A program made the translations under genes and the position numbers. Below the pieces are notes generated by a model. That model ran no database searches. It was not told the origin of the DNA and saw only the letters and a program-made list of their open reading frames with translations. A stretch of DNA of 64,000 nt from assembly GCF_028858725.1 (NCBI RefSeq), contig NC_084790.1, positions 84,569,506 to 84,633,505 of the forward strand, given 5' to 3'. Positions within the stretch are counted from its first letter, which is position 1. The number at the start of each line of letters is the position of its first letter. This document shows, one piece after another, positions 38,550 through 50,208 of the stretch. This DNA comes from Colius striatus. Lineage: Eukaryota > Chordata > Aves > Coliiformes > Coliidae.

Positions 38550-38670
38550 CGGTTTAAGCAGTTGCAACAGCACCGCTCGTGATGCGTGTACACATATTAG
38601 CCTGGGTATTTCCCATCCTACTTATCCCTGGGAATTTATTCTAAAGCTTGCTTTTGGAAACCCATAAGTA
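38550..38670 (+). repeat. Copy B of a diverged ~110-bp local duplication
   Basis: This pairs with 36390-36495. The core ACTTATCCCTGGGAATTTAT plus the following TCTAAAGCTTGCTTTTGGAAACCC (38620 on) aligns to 36444 on at roughly 80% by eye, with one single-base gap. Weaker similarity extends upstream (AACAGC..GCTC..ATGCGTGTA). It is either an old duplicated element or a dispersed repeat I do not recognise. Confidence 0.6.
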
Positions 38671-39743
38671 GGACATAATTCGGAGGATTTGATGTTCTAG
38701 TCAATGTTTTGTCAAGTAGTTATTCTGCAAGCACTGATATTGTGGAGAAGAACGTCCTCGATTTCTGTTTCGTTTTTACTGATGAGATATCTATATATCT
38801 TTAAGACATTTACTTACACACATGTAAAATCAGAACGACAAACAAGCAGAAACACACAGGATATTTGATATGCTGGACAAGCACTTTGAGCCTATTTTAG
38901 CCTAAAATAGGTATAAACGTGTTTCCTTGCTCGAGGCAGCTCGTTGAGCTCACGGCAGGCAAACAGGCACAACTCTGCCACTCAGACTGGCAGAAATGCT
39001 ACCAGTTAGCAACTTGATTCTGGATAATGATTTATACTTTTCTAATAGAAAGCTGGAGTCCACGTGCTCTTCCCATCACCTGCTACAGCTGATGGGACAC
39101 GGGAATTCCTTTGTATCCTGTGATAAAACCAACATAATACTACTAAAAGTCCGCAGAAATATTCTTGCCACAAGGTTTTTTGCAAGAGCATCTTTATTCC
39201 AGTTTTGAGGGTAGTAAAAGGATAAAGGTGACAGCTCTTTCCTGGCTCTCCATATCCAACCACCCTCATCTGCCTTCTGAAAGCAAGCAAAGAGGAAGAA
39301 AGATTGGAAACAATTCTTTTTCATGTCTTCAGTTCTTCATTCCACATACATGTGGGAAGCATTACTGTTTTCTGTGGATAAAGAGGTGGTTGCTCAACTT
39401 CTATCAAAGCTGTGACACTACTTGAGAACTGACCAAAGAGAATTGATCAAAAATTAACCAAAACTTCTTAACACAATAACACCCCCAACAATTAACCCCA
39501 AACTTCTGAGGTGTCTTAACAACAACTTGTATTTTCAGGGAAAGGATTTAACTGGATTTTTATAGGATGGATATAGACATTTGCTTCAAATGCAGTTTTC
39601 TCTTTGCTGTTCTAATTTAGATTTCCTGGCTTAAAAAAGGAAAAAAAAAGGTCAGAATTTTGCATTTTTACTCTCTTTTTGCTTTGCAATACAATGTTAT
39701 TTTTAGAGACTTGTGCTTTCGTTACCAGGCAAACATGAGCTCT

Positions 39744-39785
39744 TTAAATCCTTACCCTTCGTCAGAGAGGAGGGTAAGGATTTAA
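39744..39785. repeat. Perfect inverted repeat, 15-bp arms and 12-bp loop
   Basis: Left arm TTAAATCCTTACCCT (39744-39758), loop 39759-39770, right arm AGGGTAAGGATTTAA (39771-39785). Pairing stops at the next base on both sides, so it is too short for a typical miRNA precursor. It could be a cruciform or hairpin, or paired binding sites. Confidence 0.9.
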
Positions 39786-40370
39786 TTGCTGCTAATTTTG
39801 TTGTTATTTGTTGCATTTGTCGTTAACATTTGTAATCCCCTGGTTATTATATTACAAATCCCCTGATCAAGCCACCATGGATCCCAACAGTTTCCATCAG
39901 CATCGCTCGAAGGTAGCCCCTTCCTGGGAATACAAGTTTACACCCTGACTGCACCGAGGAAGGATTTCATGGGCTAAGGGCCCACAGAATTTGCTCAAGG
40001 GTGCTGAGGGAAAGCAGAAAAAGGCCTGAGAGTGAAAACAGTTTTCTTAGCCCCCCCCAAGGAAACCTTTTCTTCTCCAGCCTTGATGCCACAATCTTGT
40101 GTCGCAGCACAGGACGGCAGGGACCAGAACTCCACCTGCCTCACATTTTTTTCCCCTGAGCTGGTGGGTTTAAGGCTGGATCTGTAGAGTATGTGAGAAA
40201 AGGCTTTTTCTGTTGGTTTTCTTTTTTCTTTTTTTTCCTATTTTCCCCCCTCTTCCCCCAATTCCTTCCCTGTCACTAAAGCAAACACACGTGTGTGCAC
40301 CCTCGCCTTGAGTGCCGGTTACTTCGTCCCTCTCCTCCCCACCCCCGAATTTCAAGGAGAACATACAGCT

Positions 40371-40640
40371 CATGAAAATTTAATGCCATATGTAACAAAG
40401 CAAAATGAATATTTAATTGGGGCTTTTATGTGAAACCAGATAACAAAACCAGTTACACACAGGGAAAGAAAAAAATTAAGCCCCTCTAATGTTTGATAAA
40501 AACTGGTACTGAAGCAGTTAAGCTATTGGCAACAAGCGGCTCCTAATAAACACTCAGCTAATTCTGTAGGAAAAGCACTAATTAGAAAAGCAATAATAAT
40601 CGGTGTAATTGCTCTAAATTACTCTCCTCACAGAGAAGTG
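40371..40640. promoter_or_regulatory. Candidate conserved regulatory block
   Basis: AT-rich and free of repeats, dense in homeodomain-like cores: ATTTAATTGG near 40411, the palindrome CTAATTAG at 40578-40585 and TGTAATTGC near 40604. It also has an AACAAAG SOX/TCF-like site near 40395. It resembles vertebrate conserved non-coding elements. No conservation test was possible. Confidence 0.35.
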
Positions 40641-43600
40641 CGTTTGGATACTGAAACGCAGCTGCTTCTGTTCCATCCAGGCGCTGGCAGCCAAGGATGC
40701 TCTGCTTTTCTCTGCTGCCCTCTCCAGGCTCGGGAAGGTGCAAGAGTTGCCACCTCTCACATCCCGGGGAAAGGCAAGGGGAAATCCCGCACCCTGGGCT
40801 GTCCCAGCCTGACCGGGCTCAGCCTGGGAACCCTGGGAGCATCACCTGGATGTCACCGGCTCCGGAAAACACAGCGTTGTGCTCCAGAGCTGGGGTGGAG
40901 GTGCATGAGGCGACATAAGCAGGTTGGTAGGTCCCTCTCAGCTGTTTATTTATCTGCCCAAAGACAAATAACAGAGCTTAGTGGTTTGGAGACACTACAC
41001 AGGGCTTCACAAACATTGCTTATAGCATTGTAAGACTAGTTGTCAAAACATGGCTAGGAGCTTGGAGCAAGAGCTGGGGAAAAGCACTGCTCCTTGCCAC
41101 ACTCCTATCCCCACACCTCCTTGGTGGAAACAGGGGGATCTACAGACACACAGAAGCACAGAAAGGCTGAAACTCACAGCTCTTAGATACCAAAACACAG
41201 CCCAGAGCTCACATCTTGATGGGAAAATGGGAAGATTAGCTTCTCACCAAGGCAGGGAGTGGCTGGAGGAGAGGAGCGTGAAGACCTCGTGTCCTTGTGG
41301 TGCACTCAGCAGGCACACGAGGACTAAATCAGCCCTTTCCCTGCAAGGGTTCATGGTGTTTTACTTTAAAACCCCAGGTTAGGAAGATGAGGACACTGTT
41401 TTTTAGGGTTTAGGTTGCAATAAGGTTTTGGAGCCCTCAAATTCTTCCACCTGCCATATGCTGAGCATTGAAGTTGTTAGTGCAACGATGCTCTCCTGTG
41501 TGGTGTTTTCTGTTACTGGCAAATTTGTCTCCTCTAACTTAAGTAATAATGAACAGAATAACAAACTTCCATTGATTGTTCGTCTGCACCAGCCGGCGAG
41601 GTTGCACTAGGGTTGATAACCAGCAATTCCAGAGCAGTAAATTAGCTCCTTTTGCAGTAAGAAGTAAAAAGACAAGCTCAGAATGAACAGAGCAGAGATT
41701 TTCCTTCTACAGAAATCCCTGCCTTTCACTACCAACCTACACACCTATGTGAGCCAAACCCATCCTCAAGCAGCTGCTTTGAAGACAAGCAATCCCATCA
41801 GCATCCTATGGTACCTCCTTCCTGCTCCCATCTTCTTAAACAGCAAGGATTAATTTAAACCAATAACATTTAAGCTGTAAAGCAACACACAACTATTAGC
41901 TGACAAAATAGAAATACTCACCTCTTTGATTATTCTGTGACCTTCACCTGGGTTCTTTGTCTTTCTCCACTCCAGGCCAATGACTATGAGGACACCTTGT
42001 TCCCAGGTGACCACAGCACAGCTTCCAGATGGGATTCACCAAAACCAGCCTGATTCTTGCTCATCACTATCAGGCTCAAGAGGACCTGGGAAAACAGCCC
42101 TGGAGACTTATTTTCTACTGTGGTTGTGGCCTGTGTTTGCATTTTGCATGGCAAAGGCCGTGCACCATGCTGTGCTCTCACACATGCTCTGCTTGTGTTG
42201 CAGAGACTTTCCTGGCAGCAGCAGAATTTGGCTTTTATTATGTAAAGTTGTATTTTTTTTTTAATGTTACATTATTTCATGGTTTGAGCAGCTTTCCCAA
42301 ATAAACCTGCATCAGCTCTGCATGATACAAAATCCTCAGTACATAAAGGGTGGGTGAGGGTCCTACAGATCGGGGGTTTCTGGGCTAGGTGCAGTGACAT
42401 TGGCAAAACCCCAGGCACCTCGGCTGAAATGGGCATCAAGTTCCCCTTTGGAGCTTGACAAACGACAGATGCACAGCTCCAAAATGTTCTCCAAAACTGG
42501 CCCCAAAGGGTGTGACATCTTAATTCACTTCCACCAGCTCCCATGGCCGGAGACAAGACGATTGGGCTAGGTTTTTTATTTAATTTGATTGATGGAATCA
42601 TTACAGAGGAAATTATTCCATGAACAAAGTAAAACAGTTCGAGCCTGTCCCCAAATCTTCCCTTGAAGCAGAAGAGAAATGCAGAAACCTGAAGCAGTGC
42701 CTTAGAGAGTCAAATCCCCCTTGAGCTTGGTTTAATCCCCTTACTTGGGAGACGCCACTCGTGCTGCACCAGAGCTTCAGGAAGCGGACAGCCACACTCC
42801 GAGTTTCCCTGTGTAATTATGTTTAAGTCCTCGTTGCTTCCATGCATGCTTCAGAGTTATATTGGTTTAACGATCCGTTAAACAAACACTGTACTTTGGG
42901 AAGTGATGCTCTGCTTCTGAACAATTACAGTTTCTCCAGCCTTCAGCTGTGCTAACCACAAGGAAGAGGGCTAATGGTGCAGAGCTGGCTTGGAGTAGAG
43001 GCTTGGGGCTTTTGGGGGTGTGGGGAAGGGCTTTTAGCAACGCTAACGTAACCTTTCCTGGGTTTGTGTGTTTAAAAACATACATTAAGGACACATAGAA
43101 GGGGAGTTTTTTGTTTGTTTGCTCTAAAAAGGAGCCCAGATTAATCTGGGTGCACTCTAGAGGAGATTCCTACCTGGTGGGGTTTACTCCACTGGAGCCC
43201 AACCCTGCAAATACTTCCAGAGTTTTGGTGCTGCAGACAGGCTCCAGGTAGTGATGCCCATCCCATGAGCCAGACACTGTGCATCCAGCCATGAACACTG
43301 AGGCACATCCTATGATGACTGTGTTTGGCCAAGAAGGAAAGACATGGCTCTGGCCTCTCTCAGCTGCCCTCAGCCCTGAAGTGGGAAGGAGCCCAGAAAT
43401 GCTCTTCTAGCCAACCAGAGCTGCACCAGGACTTTGGACATGAGGAGCAATGGGTGAACCCAGAGAGTTAACCCAAATAGTTCCTCTTTACAGGCAAGAG
43501 GCACAGGGAATGAAATCCCATCCCGAGGGAAGAGATGAGGTTTGGGCCACTGCTTGCACAGGCAGATCTCAGGTGGTTCAGCAGTGGGTTTTACAGGCAC

Positions 43601-44030
43601 GATGGAGCCTTGTAGTCCCATCCCTTCAGCCCCTAGTTGATTGAATTGATTTTCAAAAATGCTGTAATGGTTTTCAGTTGGGCAGTTGAGCTTATTTTGT
43701 CGTTCCCATTTGCTGAGCACGTTAAGGTGTGCACCAGCACAAAGAAGAAGGTTAAAAAGGAACCAGAAGGACGAGGTGGACAGAGAACTTCCTTGGCAAG
43801 GAGGTGAACAGGGATGGTTTGGGGACATCAGGAAGACCAAGGAGACTTCTCCCGACCCTGGTAGCATTTGGGGCTGTGAGACCCCACAAGCACTGGCAGC
43901 AGCTCAGGTCTGCGGGGGCAGAGGGGAATGGTTTTGTGTTCCACCTAATTAAGGTGGCCGTATCCTTCTGAAACGCCTGCCGGCTCTTCCATGTGCCCAT
44001 TCACCTTTTACTCCTTTCCAAAGTGGTCTC
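40641..44030. other. Single-copy non-coding DNA
   Basis: The first 300 bp are GC-rich. The remainder is ordinary intergenic sequence with no recognised repeat. A 165-codon minus-strand frame (43370-43867) has no protein features and is taken as chance. Confidence 0.5.
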
Positions 44031-44360
44031 TGGTGTCTTAAGGCCTGTCTTATTGTGTTGGGTCTGGCAGAGTGGAAAATTTAATTTTAAACTAATTAGT
44101 TTCTAAGTTGCTGAATATCCTCAAGTTACCGGGCATCACCTTTCCCAAGGGGGCAGAACGACACAGCTCACCTGTATCCAACATTTGACACTGCTGCAGT
44201 CAAGAGCAGGGAGACAAAGGATTCCCAATTGCTTATTGTGCTGCCCCAAAGGTCGGGAGTCATTTATGACAAAGCTCTAATTAATAGTTTATTACCCGTA
44301 ACTGACCATAGTCTCTTCTGTTGGTATTTAATATTATTAGCTAAAGGTTTGCTTTGAATG
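44031..44360. promoter_or_regulatory. Candidate conserved regulatory block with homeodomain palindrome
   Basis: AT-rich and repeat-free, with a perfect 14-bp palindrome AAACTAATTAGTTT (44089-44102) centred on a TAATTA homeodomain core. There is a second TAATTAAT at 44278-44285 and a TTATTACCCGTAACTG stretch. The character fits a developmental enhancer. Conservation is untested. Confidence 0.35.
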
Positions 44361-44818
44361 CTGAATAAGGTTATCTACGGAATCGACTTGTTTGGCTTCC
44401 CTTGGCCTCCAAGCAAGGCTGCCCTCCAGCCTGTCACTGCTGCCTTCCTCGAGCTTGGGCCTATTGGTGTCAGCAGCCTTTCACCTGACACCAAATCATT
44501 GACATGCTGTTGCTCTGATTACTTGGTCACTGAAAGGTCATCTGGATATAAATACAATGTCCCAATTATTCTCATAAACGGGACAGTAATCATGCAAAGG
44601 CCAGGCACTTCTTCCAAGCCAACAGCAGGAGGCATCACCTGCCAAACTCAGTTTTTTCCAGCTCCTGCAACCTCTGTGTTGCTCTGCCAGGATGCAATAG
44701 TGTTCAAAAGATTACGTGGGAGTTTTCTCCTCCTCAGTTTTTCCCTTCAGTCTGCTGAAGGGCATCGAAAGGAGAGTTCAGGCCTCAGGGTGTGGACACA
44801 GCATTTGCCTTCAGGATG
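44361..44818. other. Single-copy non-coding DNA
   Basis: No gene or repeat was recognised. An open frame that runs from here into the CR1 (to 44945) is a chance read-through. Confidence 0.5.
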
Positions 44819-45108
44819 GCAGAATCACAGAATCCCTGAATGGTGGGTGCTGGAAGGGCCCTGCAGAGCTCACCCAGCCCAACCCATTGCTAAAGCAGGT
44901 TCCCCTCGATCAGGGGGCACAGGAACGTGTCCAGGCAGGTCTTGAAGACCTCCAAGGCAGGAGCCTCCACACCCTCCCTGGGCAGCCTGGGCCAGGGCTC
45001 CCTCACCTCAGCACCAAAGGAGTTTCTCCCCCTGTGCCAGGGGCACTGCCTGTGTTCCACCCCTATTACCCCTTGTCCTGTCACTGGCCACCACAGAACA
45101 CTGGCCCC
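44819..45108 (-). mobile_element. CR1 LINE 3' fragment, minus strand
   Basis: It starts (plus reading) AGAATCACAGAATCCCTGAA and continues through GGGGGCACAGGAACGTGTCC and CTCCCTGGGCAGCCTGGGCC to CCCCTTGTCCTGTCACTGG, the reverse complement of the CR1 3' end. The minus strand still shows the ORF2 C-terminal phrase REPWPRLPREGVEAP. It is about 290 bp and 5' truncated. It is the same subfamily as the 31.4 kb copy and little diverged from it, so relatively young. Confidence 0.95.
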
Positions 45109-45109
45109 A

Positions 45110-48100
45110 TCCTTTGATGACAAGAAGCTTCCATCCCCTGGCTGGTTTTGGAAGGGGCTTTTGGGTGGAAATGGTATCCCATTTCCATGGCACTAAGCCA
45201 GAGCATCCTCTCTTTTGGCTGGTGACTTGAGATGACAGCAACAGTGGGGACATCCTGAGGGGTTTTGGGGATGGAAAGGGCAGAATAAGCTTCACACTGG
45301 CAACCAGCGAGTACTTTTTACCTTCCTTATGTCCCTGTGTGGTCATTTAAGGCACTTGCAGATGAGTTTTATATATACAACAGGCTCGTGGACATGCTGC
45401 TGTTTCTCATTTGGGACCTCTTGCTGTCACCACAACACGTTGTGCAAGAAGTCATGTAGGAAGGGGCCAGGAAGAGCAGGCTTGAGGCACAGCCCCTGCC
45501 CCACAGGCCCTTCCCGTGCTAGAAAAAGCTCCAGTTTCCCCGTTGCTGCCTTGATGCCATTTCTGCATGTGGGATCTGCACAGGGGTAAGAGCAGAGAAA
45601 AATTATTCTAAGCAAAAGCACAAGTAAATAACTCAATCATTCAGTGCTTCCCCTGTCTTTCCTCTCACTTTTTGCCACAATGTCTGTTTCCTGAGTGCTG
45701 AATGTGCCACACCAGGCCAGCAACAAGACCCACCACTGCAGCTGTACAGCAGATTTTTCCTTTCACTGGCAGTTTAAAAAGACAATGTAATAGCAAAAAA
45801 AAATATTGTTAAGTTTAAGGGTTAAATTGAGGGTCAAACTTTTTTCCAACTGGAGGAGTTAAAAGATTCTTTTTCCCCAACATAATCAAATATTTTTAAA
45901 GACAACATTGAAAATACTGGTGGCATGGCCAAAAAAAAGCCATTTGTGCAACATAGAACAGCGTTTCCCTCAGATTGAGGTCACTGGTGGGTCTCATCCC
46001 TTTCCCTGAGACACACTTTAGTACCAAGATTTCTCCTGCTGTTGAATACTTTTGTCCCTTGTAAATGGGACAAACCCTTCCCAAAGCTCTCACACTTGAA
46101 CATCTCACAGCAAGCTCCCAGATCCCCCATTACACCCGTCCATGTCCCATTCTTGCTCTCCCTCAGCAGTAGTTCCCTGAGCTGAAGGGCCCAGCACCTC
46201 TCTCAGGGCCAGACACAACACCAAGCCTGCAGCTCAACCATCACAGCCCTCAGCACTTGGATTTACGGAGATGCTGCTTCTTGGCAGAGGTCATCCCTCA
46301 AGAGCACTTCACGCTGCTCATCACATCACGACATCCACCCCAAAAAGTGGTACTCAAACCCTTTGGCCTTTTCCTCTATAGCAGAGCACAGAGATGCTGT
46401 TGGGGAGTTCTCCCCAGGACAAGGGGCATTAGCTTTCACCACGGGAAGCCCACAGCACCAAACCACACTCCACACCTCACAAGTGCCCGGTACAGTCGGC
46501 ACTGGGCAGCCAGCCAGGCTGGGCACCGCTCACCCAGCCTGGGCTCTCCCCATTCCCCGTTCTCTGCTGCCATCAGGTGGATGTTTGATTTCATTCAGGC
46601 TGCAGAATCCCAGTGTGCATTCCCTGCGTTCAGCCACCTTGGCCACGGGCAGGGGACTCCCTGGCCCTTGAGCACGCAGACAAAACCACGGGAGCTTGGG
46701 GACGTGCAAAAACCCCTGATAACTTCCCCCTTCCGAGGAACAAGCCGATTTTGGACTCCCATAAAGAGCCTGCAAGACCCAACAGGTAAAACCCTTGGGT
46801 CTTGGATTGTCTCGTAAGTCAGTGATCTGGATCCAACCCCAACTGGTTGATTTGCATTATTTATTGCTCCCCTTAACCACACCATCAGCATCTCCCTTGC
46901 AAATCCCACCTCGAGGAGAGGTAACACTTTAAGCAGTGGTAGGATTTAACCCACCTTGGCATGACCCTGGGGCCAAGAAATTTTGTGCACACGTTTGTGA
47001 AGGAGTCAGCAGCCTCCAACGGGGACACCCAAGGCAGCACAGGACAGGGTCTGCATTAAGTGGGGCACTTTTGAGACCTATTCCTGAGTGCTCTGAAAGT
47101 GAAGTTGCTGGCAGAGAAAAGCAAAGCGATGCACATCTTAATTTCCCAGCCAGCTTTGCTGAGATAACAGCCCAGCAGCCAAAAGCTGCTGCAGGCAGGG
47201 TGTGCTCCTACCCAATACCACAAATGCATCTTCTTTGAGCTGTACACATCACTCCTGAGAATTGCTTCCAAACTGCAGCATTTGTGAGGATTTTGGGGAT
47301 TGGTTTGCACTTGCTGTGGAAGGTGCTAGCTGATTTAAAAGGTCTAAATTACTATTTTCCCTGCCACAACAGTAGCACCAAAAGCCCAGAGCATTATCCC
47401 AGCTGTGAAATTTGGAGAGCCAGCATGCTCGTGTACAAAACCTTTGGGAATTTGAAGTCGACCAAACTGATGCTGGTGAGAGGCAGGATGCTGCCAAGGT
47501 GACTGGTGCTGATGCAGGATGATGTGAAGTGTCACCTATAGCCCAGGCCAATGTTTTGTCCAGGAGTTGGTGACAACAGCGACAACTCACTCACCAATCT
47601 TGCACAGGGCTATACAAAACAAGCACTAGGTGTGCTGCGTCCTTATCACCTCTGAGCATCCACCCTTCTCACATCTTCCACTGCATTTCAACCCCTCCCG
47701 CTGCAGAGGAAGTCACCAAGGAGAGTTTTCCCACCTCTTGCATCTCCTGCCGGGCTGCATGCTCACTCCCTAGCTGACCAGTAGATATTGGATCACAAGG
47801 GGCAGACTAAAGACAAGAGAAATATCAAGCTCACTTTGCAGTAGCGCTGTGGTGTGGATCTTCCCTCTAGGTTGCCCTAGGAGATCCAACAAGACTGAGC
47901 ATCCTCTGTTAAATAAGAGCTCAGCTGGTGAGTGGGTTCAAAAGGCCATGGGAAAGGAGAACTTGGGCTGAAAACAGCAGGGGCACAACTGTGAAAGCTG
48001 AAAAACCACGAGACACTTTCATGTGAGGTACAAACAGCACCAAGCAGCAAACAAGGATGTTGAAGATGCTATCTTAGGTTTTCCCCAGTAGGTTTGGATC

Positions 48101-48380
48101 ATCTACAAGTTGTCATGTACCCATTTGGATGGCAAGAGGAGCTGGGAAAGCAAAGCAAGCATAGTGCAGGAGGAGACACATTTCTTGAAGTACCAGCAGC
48201 TCTTCTGCAGAGCCAAAAGCTGAGGGTGGCAAAGGCAACGGGAAAGATAAAGAGAGAAGCAGCCACAGAAGCCAGCTCCTACTTTCCAGCTATACAAAGT
48301 GCTTGTGGCCTGAAAGTCCTCTGTCAGCTCCTGTTTTCCCTCTGCCCCCAGAGTAAATAGGATGTTCAGGCATTGACAAA
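45110..48380. other. Single-copy non-coding DNA, moderately GC-rich
   Basis: No gene or repeat was recognised. A 186-codon open frame at 46257-46817 (+) has no domain, signal peptide or codon pattern that suggests a protein and is treated as chance. Confidence 0.5.
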
Positions 48381-48970
48381 AGACTTATCATCAGAAAGCA
48401 AGGTTAAAAAAGCAATAATTCAGCCGGTTAACTGCCATCGTTGTTTCTTCCTATCTCTGCATTCTTGATAAACAAATTCATAACAAGATTTTACTGCTCT
48501 GTTCCCTGGAGCAGTCTATTAGTCTGTCGTTCAACATGCACTACCAGTCGAAGCCGAGCTCCCACAACACAATATCCCTTCAGATGATCTCCTTTGCATT
48601 CTCTGTGATGTAATTATGCTAATTATCCAGCCGGCTTTAATATCCTCATCTTTTCCAGGAGGTTTATGATCAAACCTGTTCCTTTAATTTACTCTCCCTG
48701 CCATCAGAGCCGGGCTGTTTTGATGCGCTCTGCCACACGTACGTCTCTCTGCGGGGCTGTTACGGCTTGGCAAGGCCATGGGGAGCTTAAACATAACTTT
48801 GTCCCAGCTGATAAGAATTTTAAGGATCACCCCTCCTAACTAGCACTTGGCCCATGTTTGATGGCTCCTCTCATCTACATCACCACGCCAGTGACACTCA
48901 TGCGTGTCAAGGTTTCGTCTCTTTTGCAGTGCAGTAAATTTCCAGGGAAAGCTTCACATATTTACCCTTC
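48381..48970. promoter_or_regulatory. Candidate conserved regulatory block
   Basis: A repeat-free, sequence-complex block. It contains two TAATTA homeodomain cores 9 bp apart (48611-48616 and 48620-48625) in a TAATTATGCTAATTATC context, a CTTTGCAT-like segment just upstream, GATAAGAA (GATA type, about 48811) and scattered CpGs unusual for local intergenic DNA. It is flanked by a CR1. The type of sequence resembles vertebrate conserved non-coding elements, but I could not test conservation. Confidence 0.35.
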
Positions 48971-48984
48971 CACTTGGAATGAAT

Positions 48985-49500
48985 CCTAGAATCACAGGTT
49001 TGTTATGGTTGGGAAAGACTTTTAAGATCATTGAGTCCAACCACTCACTGCCAGGCCCATCACTGAACTGAACTGTATCCCTCAGCACCTCATCCACATG
49101 TCTCTTGAATCTCTCTAGGGATGGGGACCCCCACCACCTGCCTGGGCAGCCCGTGCCAGTGTCCAAACAACCCTCTCAGGGAAAAAGTCCTTCCCAATCT
49201 CCAATCTAAACCTGCCCTGCTGCAACTTGAGCCCATTTCCTTGTGTCCCATCACTTGTTATTAGAGAGCAGAGGTTGACCCCCAGTTCATACAGCTCCCC
49301 TTTCAGGCAGTTGCAGAGAGTGATGATGTCTCCTCTCACCCTCCTTTTCCCTAGGCTAAACACCCCCAGGGCCCTCAGCTGCTCTTCCTAAGACCTCCTA
49401 GCCCCTACTAGCCTCTCTAGCCCCTTCCCCAGCTTTGTTGCCTGGCTCTGAACACACTCCAGCCCCTCCATGTCCTTATTGTAGCCAAAGCCCTGCCCAT
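48985..49500 (-). mobile_element. CR1 LINE, minus strand, 5' truncated
   Basis: In plus-strand reading it begins with AGAATCACAGG (inverted octamer tail) and continues through CTGGGCAGCCCGTGCCAGTG, CAACTTGAGCCCATTTCC and CTGAACACACTCCAGCCCCT, the reverse complement of about 500 bp of CR1 3' end. On the minus strand a fragment of ORF2 C-terminus is still readable ([13 protein letters not shown]) but is interrupted. It belongs to a different, apparently older subfamily from the 31.4 and 44.8 kb copies. Confidence 0.92.
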
Positions 49501-49504
49501 CAGA

Positions 49505-50208
49505 TTAACATCTACCCATGCACAACCAAAAATGCAACTTAGAAACTTTGCAGGCCAGATTCTTGCAGCTAGATGCGTATTATAAACCCTCCGTGGCGAT
49601 TGGGAAGCTGGCCTTGCAGAGTCTGGAAAGAAATGCTTGAAGTAACACATATGAAAGAAGCTATTTCACATAACAATCTCATCATCCCACCGTCTGCCTG
49701 AAACGCAGCGTGGTGCAAACCCTGCCAGGGCTCGTGACAGGAAGTCCTCCTCGCTCAAGCAGTGTCAGCTCACTTGAGGGATGTTTTCTTCCACGCCTGT
49801 AAAGTTTCAGTGCGGGCACTCTGCAGGACGTGAGCTTCACCAGCTCTTTCCTTTCAGGTTTTGCCATGTGCTTTCTTTTTTATTAAAAACTAAGTGAAAC
49901 CTGAAGTCTCACAGCTTGGGGCTACCACGGATTTTTTTTCTCCACAGTAAGTGTGATTTAAATACCCAGAACAAGTTGGCTGTAATCGTTATAAAATAAG
50001 CAGACATGACCCAGATCCGTGTTGCAGAGGGTTTTTTCGTGTCCATCGTTTCCTGGAGTGTGGTGGCCTTTAGCATTTTGAAAGCATTTTCACAAACTGT
50101 TTCCTTTCATTATTTTTCCCCTCCCAACACTGTTTTGTGTCTTGTGTCGTTATGTGAGATAAATCACATTCTCTGTCACATTTTGTAGATTTATCCATGG
50201 GTTGTGCT
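49505..50208. other. Single-copy non-coding DNA
   Basis: Between the CR1 at 49 kb and the minisatellite nothing was recognised beyond ordinary intergenic sequence. Short open frames show no family features. Confidence 0.5.

Larger units (their letters stand above)
35411..40370. other. Single-copy non-coding DNA with minor repeats
   Basis: No gene was found. Contents listed separately are a CT microsatellite, the duplicated segment pair and the inverted repeat. A short imperfect duplication GCTGTTTTGGGGAAA/GCTGTTTTGAGGAAA sits at about 35866-35896. Confidence 0.5.

Noticed and set aside
39744-39785. Inverted repeat as a microRNA precursor
   Set aside because: The stem is only 15 bp with no pairing beyond it, too short for a usual pre-miRNA hairpin.
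43370-43867. 165-codon open frame on the minus strand
   Set aside because: No domain or exon-like boundaries; length within chance expectation.
44358-44945. 195-codon open frame on the plus strand
   Set aside because: Its C-terminal third is antisense CR1 sequence and the rest has no protein features; a chance read-through into the repeat.
46257-46817. 186-codon open frame on the plus strand
   Set aside because: It lies in GC-richer DNA where stops are scarcer, overlaps frames on the other strand, and shows no domain or low-complexity pattern of a real protein.
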